Below, piece by piece: positions 17,137 to 23,796 of a DNA stretch of 34,058 nucleotides. Below the pieces are notes generated by a model. The model searched no databases, had not been told where the DNA came from, and saw only the letters and a list, made by a program, of their open reading frames with translations. Each line of letters begins with the position of its first letter. The first letter of the stretch is position 1. The position numbers and the translations under genes were made by a program. Source of the DNA: Desulfobulbaceae bacterium (GTDB taxonomy: Bacteria; Desulfobacterota; Desulfobulbia; Desulfobulbales; Desulfobulbaceae). Location of the stretch: positions 1-34,058 of the forward strand of contig JAFLKR010000201.1 of NCBI GenBank assembly GCA_019163135.1, in the 5' to 3' direction.

Positions 17137-18361
17137 ATGGCACAACTCACAGATATCGCAATTCGTAATGCTAAACCAAAAGAAAAGCCATACAAACTCT
17201 CGGATGCTGGACTATACCTACTTGTCATGCCGAACGGCAAGAGGTTTTTTCGATGGGATTTTAAATTTGAGGGAAAGCGAAAGACTTTGGCCATTGGCCA
17301 GTACCCAGACACGAGCCTAAAAGAAGCAACCGCGATTTTGGCCAAGGCAAAAGAACAACTGGCTCAAGGTATTGCTCCTAAGGCAATGAGCAATGCAGGG
17401 AAGCGAAGGGAAGAAGCACGGCAGATGGAAGGTGGTGCGACATTTGAGAATATAGCCTTTGAATGGCATAAGAGATTTCTTGACCAATGGAAACCTGACT
17501 CAGATGAGCGCATTATCAGTTATTTGAAAAAAGACATTTATTCGTACATTGGCAAGCATCAGATTGCCGACATCAAGGCCCCAGATATCTTAATGGTGCT
17601 GCGCAGGGCGGAAAGTCGTGGTGTGCTCCATACTGCGCATAGATTGCGTACTGTTATCGGTCAAGTGATGCGCTATGGGGTTGCGGCCGTTGTGAGCGAG
17701 ATCCGCCGGTGATCTAAAGGGTGCCCTTCCAGCCTTCAAGACAACTCGCCGGGCTGCCGTTACCAACCCGATCGAGGTTGGGCACTTGTTGAGGATGCTA
17801 GACAATTACACTGGCTCGTTTGTCGTGGCATGCGCCCTTAAATTGTTACCTTTACTCTTTTGTCGACCCGGGGAGCTCAGAAATATGACGTGGGTGGCTA
17901 TGAATTTTGAAAAAGTAGAGTGGGGCTACCTCGTTACGAAAACTCAAACTCCGCACATTGTCCCGCTTGCAACCCAAGCAATCGACATCCTAAGGGAACG
18001 CCACCTTGTGACCGGGAATACTCCTTACGTTTTCCCCTCGCAGAGAAGCAACAATCGACCCATGAGTGACATGGCTATTAATGCTGCAATGAAAAGAATG
18101 GGCATTGACGCAACGCAGGAGATCACCGGCCACGGTTGGCGGGCGGTCGGAAGGACAATTCTGGACGAGGTGCTAGGTGTCCGCCCTGACTTTATAGAGC
18201 ACCAATTAGCACGCACTGTTCGCGATCCGTTGGGCAGGGCATACAATAGGACTGCCCATCTTCCCGAAAGGAAGAAAATGATGTAGGATTGGGCTGACTA
18301 TCTGGAACGACTCAAGGCTGGTGGAAAAAATAATATTGTGCCGATCCGAGTTGCAGCATGA
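17137..18361 (+). pseudogene. P4-type tyrosine integrase, broken by frameshifts and a nonsense codon
   Basis: The reconstructed product is about 408 residues, normal for P4-family prophage integrases. The N-terminal arm-binding domain starts MAQLTDIAIRNAKPKEKPYKL with AGGAG upstream. The catalytic domain has FCRPGELR, the box ITGHGWRAVGRTILDE, and a C terminus ending YNRTAHLPERKKMM. Around 17688 and 17707 the reading frame slips twice, each consistent with loss of one base: VAA-G-CERDP-AGDLKGALP is recovered by reading frame 1, then 3, then 2. At 18284-18286 a TAG replaces the expected glutamine codon; downstream the frame continues DWADYLERLKAGG to a TGA at 18359. The integrase is therefore inactive unless the lesions are sequence errors. 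Confidence 0.88.
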
Positions 18362-18630
18362 TAAGCATCGCGCAGGATTAAATGTTCGAGAAGGGAATGT
18401 TGTAGGAATTTAAAATGCTGTCTGCTACGCACCTGAAGTCATGGTCTCTCTTCAAAAGAATATTGCCAGAAGCATGGGCTGTCGGTTCGCCAGCCACTTT
18501 GCGCAAAGGCACTTTCAGAGAAGCGATCTCGGTCTGGTAAAGAGAGAGGCTTTCCGGATAATCTCGCAAGGCTATCGATGCCCGCACGAAGAAAAAAGTC
18601 ATCAAGGAATGAAATGATTTTACGACCCCT
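18362..18630. other. Spacer without a supported gene
   Basis: No convincing coding sequence. A plus-strand reading from 18416 gives 41 residues (MLSATHLKSWSLFKRILPEA...) that look coherent but end at a stop and match no family I know. It may be debris of a former gene. Confidence 0.4.
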
Positions 18631-18752
18631 TCTGGATTTTTTTTTCGGGAGAGGGCGTAACGTTTTGTCAGTTCCGTCTACCTCGCCAGTCAGTCGGGCA
18701 ATCCCACCGATTTCGCCAAGCCCACTGAAATATTGAGGTAGGTAGGCTTGTG
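18631..18752 (+). repeat. Dispersed repeat, copy A (longest)
   Basis: The copy contains GGGAGAGGGCGTAACG (18647-18662), CGCCAGTCAGTC (18684-18695), AATCCCACC (18700-18708), AAGCCCACTGAAAT (18718-18731) and ends AGGTAGGCTTGTG. The same series of blocks recurs at 21091-21192, and its 3' half at 20182-20234. An internal CTACCTC/GAGGTAG pair could form a long-range stem. Its 3' end supplies the GAGGTAGG that precedes the GTG start of the next gene. Confidence 0.6.
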
Positions 18753-19276
18753 TGGAAAACGTCAGCTATGTTGTAAAGCAAATAAGCAAAAGGTTAGGAA
18801 ATGACACAAAAGGGACTGTCCTTAGCGATGGAGTGGCTTCGGCCTTTCGGTATAGGGTTAGCTTTTTTTTGGGTTACTATTTTGGCAATGATGCAATAGC
18901 AACATTTCATATTCTTGGCCCATCCGTGGTCATTATTATGTCAGGGACAGTGGCCTTTGAATCTCTGGTGTTGGGAGAAATAGCTTCTGATAAAATTGGC
19001 TATATGCCTAATCGGTCGTATCAAATTCAATCGGGCCTAGCCAATGCGGCTACTGCCCTCACAGCCGTGCTTGTTTATGTGCTAGATTGGGGAGTATATG
19101 CTGATGCGACCATCGTTGCAGCGATGTTGCTCTTTTTTGCCTTCTCGGCTGCAAATCATATGGTTACCGCCATCATGGGACGGAACATGCGACCGGTCAA
19201 TTTATTGCGCCCTGCTATGGCATTGCTATTGATCTGCTTCCTGCTTCCCCCAATGATAAAGGCGTTGTCTCAGTAA
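18752..19276 (+). CDS. Small polytopic membrane protein (possibly DUF6790-like)
   Basis: 174 residues starting with GTG, with GAGGTAGGTAGG about 6-17 bases upstream. Hydrophobic segments lie at about residues 54-76, 95-112, 119-141 and 150-170. Polar conserved-looking stretches are GEIASDKIGYMPNRSYQIQSG and AANHMVTAIMG. The pattern reminds me of DUF6790 membrane proteins, a recollection rather than a search result. The N terminus might be cut short, because the repeat element abuts the start codon. It is cargo of the selC island; function unknown. Confidence 0.6.
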   Translation: MENVSYVVKQISKRLGNDTKGTVLSDGVASAFRYRVSFFLGYYFGNDAIATFHILGPSVVIIMSGTVAFESLVLGEIASDKIGYMPNRSYQIQSGLANAATALTAVLVYVLDWGVYADATIVAAMLLFFAFSAANHMVTAIMGRNMRPVNLLRPAMALLLICFLLPPMIKALSQ

Positions 19277-19549
19277 AGCTTTCCCCCGCATTGCAGCTCA
19301 AGCAATTTCTGCGATCATCTCCACCGATTATACACGGGAGCTAGCAGGAACTGCCACGGCTATGTACGCTCGCTGGTGTCAGGAATTTTTTTCAAGTAAA
19401 TGGTACTTCTTTTTTGTGTTGAGTTGTTTCTGTTAAACATTTTGATTTAACACGGATGAATCGCCAATTATTTCCAATGGGGACAAGATGGGCTGCAAGT
19501 TTGAGGTCCCCTAATGCTTATTTTCTGCTGGTGGCAGAAGGAAACAACC

Positions 19550-19945
19550 ATGAATTATTGTCGCTATATCGTAAATAGAGTAGTTTTGACTTTACTTGTT
19601 ATCGCAGCTTTCCATTCGACATGTTCAGCCGAAAATAAGATAAATAGGTATATTCCTGGGCCTGGCCCTGGAACTGGAGGGGTAACTGGCACTGGAGCTG
19701 GAGCTGGAGCTTTGGAATGTGGAAAGTATCTAGATGATCAACGGCGTTCAAAATCTCTTTCGCAATACGAACAATGGTCTTTGGGGTATATTTCAGGAAA
19801 GAATAGTGCCCTTGGTAAGAATTTGGGTGCGGGTATCAGTGTTGTTGCTATAAGAGCGCACGTGGACAACTATTGCAATATGCACACTCTTCATTTATAT
19901 GCTAATGCAGTAGAGGATTTATATAAAGAATTGTCAAAAAAATAA
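19550..19945 (+). CDS. Exported small protein with two conserved-type cysteines (unknown)
   Basis: 131 residues from the ATG at 19550, which has AGAAGGAAA in front. Residues 1-27 form a signal peptide (basic start, hydrophobic VVLTLLVIAAF, cleavage after CSA). A Gly/Pro-rich linker (GPGPGTGG, then alternating G and A) follows. The mature domain has ECGKYLDDQR, QWSLGYISGKNSALGK and DNYCNMHTLHLYANAVEDL. The C...W..GYISG.N...YC pattern is shared by many small periplasmic proteins of unknown role, with the two cysteines likely forming a disulfide. Confidence 0.68.
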   Translation: MNYCRYIVNRVVLTLLVIAAFHSTCSAENKINRYIPGPGPGTGGVTGTGAGAGALECGKYLDDQRRSKSLSQYEQWSLGYISGKNSALGKNLGAGISVVAIRAHVDNYCNMHTLHLYANAVEDLYKELSKK

Positions 19946-20348
19946 TCAGTGCCTTTCCCTTTCGAAACGGCCTGTTTTTGATCTTTCGTAACTCCAGTAG
20001 TTACAGGACACTGAACACCGTGGCAGGTAGTGGATGTTACAGCCAAGATTCACGTGCATAGTCTCAGAGTCACAATGCGGAATTGATACAACAAGGACTT
20101 GGTTTCGATGAAGTACCCATAGGATGACAAATTTGGCTAAGAAAAAACTGTCAAAGATGAATCTCGGTAAGTGTTCGTTTTCGATCCCACCAAATCCGCT
20201 AAGCCCACGGGAATTACAGAGGGAGGCCTGTGTGATTCTGTTTATCCTGCTCTTGGGAAATAATTCTGGTTATTTTATATGCTGTTGATATCATATGGCT
20301 AAATACCTTAGCGTTATCAAAACTTCCGAGGCACCTTAGAGGCACCTT
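19946..20348. other. Spacer with inverted repeat and repeat copy B
   Basis: No gene longer than about 43 codons is supported. It contains the inverted repeat GTAACT-ccagt-AGTTAC (19988-20004), the short repeat copy at 20182-20234, and the tandem 11-bp duplication in front of the HU gene. Confidence 0.5.
20182..20234 (+). repeat. Dispersed repeat, copy B (3' half only)
   Basis: CGATCCCACC, TAAGCCCACGG, GAATTACAGAGGGAGGC and CTGTGTG align with the 3' halves of the copies at 18631 and 21091. The 5' block with GGGAGAGGG is absent here. Confidence 0.5.
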
Positions 20349-20349
20349 A
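20328..20349 (+). repeat. Tandem 11-bp duplication carrying two ribosome binding sites
   Basis: GAGGCACCTTA occurs twice without a gap (20328-20338 and 20339-20349). The last base of the second copy is the A of the ATG of the HU-like gene. Each copy contains a GAGG Shine-Dalgarno core, the nearer one well placed for initiation. Confidence 0.8.
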
Positions 20350-20636
20350 TGAACAAATCAGAATTGATAGAAGCACTCGCTCAAGATCACGGTTTGCCTA
20401 CCAAAACAGCCGCATCCATTGTGAACACGATTCTGGAGACAATGATCGAGACGCTGGTGAGACGCGATAATATCGAACTGCGCGGTTTCGGAAGCTTCAC
20501 CGTGAGGGAATATGAGACGTATACGGGAAGAAATCCAAAGACTGGCGCTCCGATATTGGTAAAGCCTAAAAAATTACCTTTCTTTAAAGTCGGCAAGGAA
20601 CTTCGCGAATCGATTGATGCAAATCGAGGGAAATGA
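20349..20636 (+). CDS. HU/IHF family DNA-binding protein
   Basis: A 95-residue nucleoid-type protein. MNKSELIEALAQDHGL and the dimerisation helices are followed by IELRGFGSFTVREYETYTGRNPKTG, the beta-arm with proline, and KKLPFFKVGKELRESID. The RNPKTG arm is diagnostic. Whether it is an HU or an IHF subunit cannot be decided from sequence alone. It lies inside the selC island and could serve as the accessory DNA-bending factor for site-specific recombination, or act as an island-encoded nucleoid protein. Confidence 0.93.
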   Translation: MNKSELIEALAQDHGLPTKTAASIVNTILETMIETLVRRDNIELRGFGSFTVREYETYTGRNPKTGAPILVKPKKLPFFKVGKELRESIDANRGK

Positions 20637-20715
20637 TTCCTTGTTTTCTAAGCACCAGATTCGATCATAACTCCAACGCCACACACAAGCATTATTTGAG
20701 TATTTATTGAAAGAT

Positions 20716-21075
20716 ATGACAAAGAAAGCCTTCGCGGCAAAGATGAACTTATACGATGAAAAATACGGAGAATTTGCGGTATTATTCTGTAAAACTCCAC
20801 CCGAAGAATACAGTAATGTCATTGAATATCTCAATATGCTTCAGACGCTAGAAATCGATTTCCCAGGCATACTGTCTGAACCGATTGAAGAAGACAAGGA
20901 ATCGGAGTTTAATGATTTTAGTTCTGGAATTGGACTATTGGAAAAGATGGACGACTATAAGGAATTGCTCAAGGTGTATGTGGACATTCCCGCTCCTCAG
21001 AGATCCGAGGCTTTGAGAATGCTGACAGCGGTCGATAAAATAATTGCCGAAAAGAAAATAGATCAAGTAAAATAA
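20716..21075 (+). CDS. Hypothetical acidic protein
   Basis: 119 residues from the ATG at 20716; an in-frame TTG three codons earlier is an alternative start. No domain recognised. It is hydrophilic, rich in Glu, Asp and Lys, with predicted helices (YSNVIEYLNMLQTLEI; EALRMLTAVDKIIAEKKI), no signal peptide and no membrane segment. It follows the HU-like gene by 79 bases on the same strand and may share its transcript. Island cargo, function unknown. Confidence 0.55.
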   Translation: MTKKAFAAKMNLYDEKYGEFAVLFCKTPPEEYSNVIEYLNMLQTLEIDFPGILSEPIEEDKESEFNDFSSGIGLLEKMDDYKELLKVYVDIPAPQRSEALRMLTAVDKIIAEKKIDQVK

Positions 21076-21090
21076 CGTGTTATGCTATCT

Positions 21091-21192
21091 TCTAGATTCC
21101 CCTCTGGGAGAGGGTGTAACGCTTTTTCAGTACCCATCCCGCCAGTCAGTCAATTCCACCAAGCCCACCGAATTTCAGAGATAGGCATGTGC
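21091..21192 (+). repeat. Dispersed repeat, copy C
   Basis: It contains GGGAGAGGGTGTAACGC (21106-21122), CCGCCAGTCAGTCAATTCCACC (21139-21162, with a shorter centre than copy A), AAGCCCACCGAATTTCAGAG and ends ATAGGCATGTG. It aligns in order with copy A. The remaining gene-free DNA up to 21492 shows no other structure I can support. Confidence 0.6.
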
Positions 21193-21492
21193 ATTAGGTT
21201 CAAGTAACATATCCAGCAACTTCATGGGCACCACATTTTGGCCCGGTAAATGTGCCTGGAAAATACAATCATTTCAATTAGTTGTTGAATCGTAGCCTGG
21301 GTGGTAAATGAAGTGAGGTTACCGCCTTTCTAAGTCGAAGCTACCGCAGCCAATAAAGCCTGGCCATCAGTATTACCATGCACCCATTGTTTATTGGCCT
21401 GCCGCATTCCAGCCTGAATCTTTCCACGCTGTCAATCTTCTTTTCCCTCGGTCGGTTACCGAAATTGCCCGCCTTTGTAATAAGTGTCGGCG

Positions 21493-21792
21493 TTACGATA
21501 ACTTGTCCTGCACACTCCGCATCTTGTCCGCCATGGTCTGGTCGCGATCTGTGCGGGTGCCTAGCTTGATGGTGGTGGTGATCCGGGGGGCTCCTATCTC
21601 GTGCACCCGCAGGTGACACTGTTTGACCGCGGCCATTACCGTATCCCAGTCGCCCTCGATATTGGTGCCGTAGGCATGCAGTTGCGATTTGAGTCCGGCG
21701 GTCTGCAAAATCCGGTGACACTCGGCCACGTAGGCGGAAACGCTCACGCCGACACCAAGCGGCACGATACACAGATCCATGATTACTTGCAT
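21493..21792 (-). CDS. MTH1187 family thiamine-binding protein (UPF0045)
   Basis: A 99-residue protein of the MTH1187/YkoF-like fold, proteins that bind thiamine or hydroxymethylpyrimidine in the cytoplasm. The core VIMDLCIVPLGVGVSVSAYVAECHRIL, the motif HAYGTNIEGDWDTVMAAVKQCH and the end RITTTIKLGTRTD match the family. AAGGAGGAGCAA directly precedes the ATG at 21792, which excludes the longer open frame. It is transcribed away from the REC-pyruvate kinase gene across a 176-base divergent promoter region. Confidence 0.9.
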   Translation of the reverse strand: MQVIMDLCIVPLGVGVSVSAYVAECHRILQTAGLKSQLHAYGTNIEGDWDTVMAAVKQCHLRVHEIGAPRITTTIKLGTRTDRDQTMADKMRSVQDKLS

Positions 21793-21853
21793 TTGCTCCT
21801 CCTTGCTGTCGGGCAAGCCCGAACCTTGATAAAAAAGAATGTCCAACGGTCGA

Positions 21854-21924
21854 AAGCGGACGATCCGCTTGCAAGCAGGGGATTTCTTTTTCCCATTTGT
21901 TCTTTTTTCCACTATGCTACATAG
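21854..21924. promoter_or_regulatory. Two perfect palindromes in the divergent promoter region
   Basis: AAGCGGA-CGA-TCCGCTT (21854-21870) and CTATG-CTA-CATAG (21912-21924) are both perfect inverted repeats with 3-base centres. They lie between the divergent MTH1187 and REC-pyruvate kinase genes, in the zone where promoters and operators are expected. No known regulator motif was recognised. Confidence 0.35.
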
Positions 21925-21968
21925 AATCATTGAAGACAACCTGTAACTCCCTTGCCCAAGAGGTTGCC

Positions 21969-23759
21969 ATGCGTATTCTCATTCTCGAAGACTCCAAGCC
22001 CACCCAGCACCTGTTGCAATCCCGCCTTGAAAAAGCGGGGCTTACGGTCGACACCGCCGATAACGGCCATCAGGGATTTCAGTTGGCGACCTCGAACGCC
22101 TACGATATTATTCTCAGCGACATTCATATGCCGCATTGGGACGGATTTAAGTTCATCGAGGCCATCCAAGTGATCAACCCGCATCTGCCGATCCTGATCA
22201 TCACCTCCTCCCATGATGACCGGCATACTCTCGATCGTCTTGAACACTATCCCAATGTCATCGGCGTGCTTTCCAAACCTTTTGATTTTGAGGCCCTGTT
22301 CAAGCGGTTGGCCAGCATTCCCGCCCAGGCGCACACCAGCGTCAACAAGAAGGCGAAGATTGTCTGTACCATCGGTCCGGCCAGCAGCAGTCCGGAGATG
22401 CTGGGGAAAATGATTCTTGCCGGAATGGATGTGGCCCGGCTTAATTTTTCCCACGGCAGTTACGAGGCCCACGAAGCCACCTTGCTGGCCATTCGTGAGG
22501 CGGAAAAGACCTGGGAAAAACCCATTGCCGTACTCCAGGACCTGTGCGGGCCTAAAATCCGTACCGGCCTGATGGCAGACGGTGCCATTCGGCTCATGGC
22601 GGGCGAGGTCCTCATCATTCAGGCCGAACCGGTGGAAGGGAATGTGGACCGGATTTCGACCATCACCCCGGGGATCCTTGCAGATCTGCGGGTCGGCGAT
22701 CCGGTGCTGCTCGACGACGGTTTGTTGGAATTGCGGGTGGTTAAGGAAGGACGGGAGGAAGTCCACTGCGAGGTGATTGTCGGCGGTACCCTGAAATCGA
22801 GCAAGGGGATCAATCTGCCTTCTACCGCGATCTCGCTGCCGAGCGTCACTGAAAAGGATTGGCGCGATCTCGACTGGGGCCTCAATCATTCGATCGATTA
22901 TGTCGCCCTCTCGTTTGTGCGCACCGCAGAGGAAATCAAGACGATCAAGGACTATATCAAAGCCTCGGGCAAACGCAATCTTAAGGTAGTGGCCAAAATT
23001 GAAAAGCCGGAGGCGGTTCAGAATATCAAAGAGATCGTCGAAATTTCCGATGCGATTATGATTGCCCGCGGCGACATGGGGGTGGAATTACCGGCCGCAA
23101 GGGTGCCTCGCATCCAGGAACGGATTATCCAGTTGTGCTGGGAAATGAATACTCCGGTAATCACCGCCACCCAGATGCTCGACTCCATGACCGTCAACTC
23201 TCGGCCGACCCGGGCGGAAGTCACCGATGTCAGTATGGCGATCAAAGAGGGGACCGATGCGGTAATGCTCTCCCAGGAGACGGCCACCGGGGTCGATCCG
23301 GTCAACGTGGTGCGCACCATGGCCTCGATCATCTGCGAGGAGGAGCGGTATGCGCGCGGCGGTGCCGACCATTATCAGCAACTGATGGAGGATGCGGCCA
23401 TCAATCCCGCTCTTTCCGCGGTCGCCAACCTCAGCACCAATACCGCCACCCTGCTGCTTGACCCGGACGGCACCCTCTATCCGACGCTCTCCAAGTGGAA
23501 CCGCAAGGTGCCGATCCTGCTGGTCACCAAGTCGTTGCATGTCGCTCGCCACGCCGGTCTCTATAATAATATTTTCCCTTTGATCATCCGCGAGGAGTTG
23601 GGCCGTACCGAGATGGTGTTTCGTTCCCTCACCATGGCCAGGGAGTGGGGTTATATTCATACCGGCGAGATTGTGGCTGTGGTCGAGGGCGCGCGCCTGA
23701 CCCGCAGCGGCATCCGCCAGATGGGGGCGGTGCAGGTGCTCCGCGTCGAAAAAGACTGA
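21969..23759 (+). CDS. Response regulator receiver domain fused to pyruvate kinase
   Basis: 596 residues in one uninterrupted frame; the ATG has AAGAGG upstream. Residues 1-115 form a complete REC domain: acidic pair E7/D8, phospho-acceptor D51 in ILSDIHMPHWDG, T79 in LIITSS, and K103 in VLSKPF. After a short linker (about 116-127) a full pyruvate kinase follows. It has AKIVCTIGPAS, R157 and N159 in DVARLNFSHG, the B domain (about 196-290), catalytic K343 in AKIEKPE, metal ligand D369 in ARGDMGVE, T401 in TATQMLDSM and PTRAEVTDV. The C domain is present but has LLLDPDGTLYPTLSK where SG-TA-type phosphosugar-site residues usually stand. Pyruvate kinase makes pyruvate and ATP from PEP. The fusion suggests that His-Asp phosphorelay signalling may tune the enzyme. 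No kinase gene is adjacent. Confidence 0.95.
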   Translation: MRILILEDSKPTQHLLQSRLEKAGLTVDTADNGHQGFQLATSNAYDIILSDIHMPHWDGFKFIEAIQVINPHLPILIITSSHDDRHTLDRLEHYPNVIGVLSKPFDFEALFKRLASIPAQAHTSVNKKAKIVCTIGPASSSPEMLGKMILAGMDVARLNFSHGSYEAHEATLLAIREAEKTWEKPIAVLQDLCGPKIRTGLMADGAIRLMAGEVLIIQAEPVEGNVDRISTITPGILADLRVGDPVLLDDGLLELRVVKEGREEVHCEVIVGGTLKSSKGINLPSTAISLPSVTEKDWRDLDWGLNHSIDYVALSFVRTAEEIKTIKDYIKASGKRNLKVVAKIEKPEAVQNIKEIVEISDAIMIARGDMGVELPAARVPRIQERIIQLCWEMNTPVITATQMLDSMTVNSRPTRAEVTDVSMAIKEGTDAVMLSQETATGVDPVNVVRTMASIICEEERYARGGADHYQQLMEDAAINPALSAVANLSTNTATLLLDPDGTLYPTLSKWNRKVPILLVTKSLHVARHAGLYNNIFPLIIREELGRTEMVFRSLTMAREWGYIHTGEIVAVVEGARLTRSGIRQMGAVQVLRVEKD

Positions 23760-23796
23760 ATCCGCAAAACCACTGGCTGGCAGAAGGCAGGCCGAT

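Larger units (their letters stand above)
16741..21492. mobile_element. Decayed genomic island inserted at selC (right boundary uncertain)
   Basis: The interval from the 3' end of tRNA-Sec to the next core gene is visibly more AT-rich than both flanks. It holds a broken P4-type integrase next to the tRNA, five copies of a 10-bp motif, small plus-strand genes with sparse packing, and three diverged repeats. This is the classic architecture of an integrative element at a tRNA gene. I found no convincing direct repeat of the tRNA 3' end, so the right edge is only bracketed between the last cargo gene (21075) and the MTH1187 gene (21492). Confidence 0.7.

Noticed and set aside
18378-18605. 75-codon minus-strand reading in the island spacer
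   Set aside because: It has no ribosome binding site or family resemblance; the opposite strand gives an equally coherent short reading, so neither is supported.
18631-21192. Dispersed repeats as integron attC sites
   Set aside because: No paired core sites (GTTRRRY with its inverse) and no extended self-complementarity were found; the integrase present is P4-type, not IntI.
21372-21384. ATTACCATGCAC resembles ATTCCCATGCAC in the 3' part of tRNA-Sec (16721-16732), a possible attR
   Set aside because: Only 11 of 12 bases match and the similarity stops before the acceptor 3' end (TTCCGCCA), which a true attachment repeat should include.
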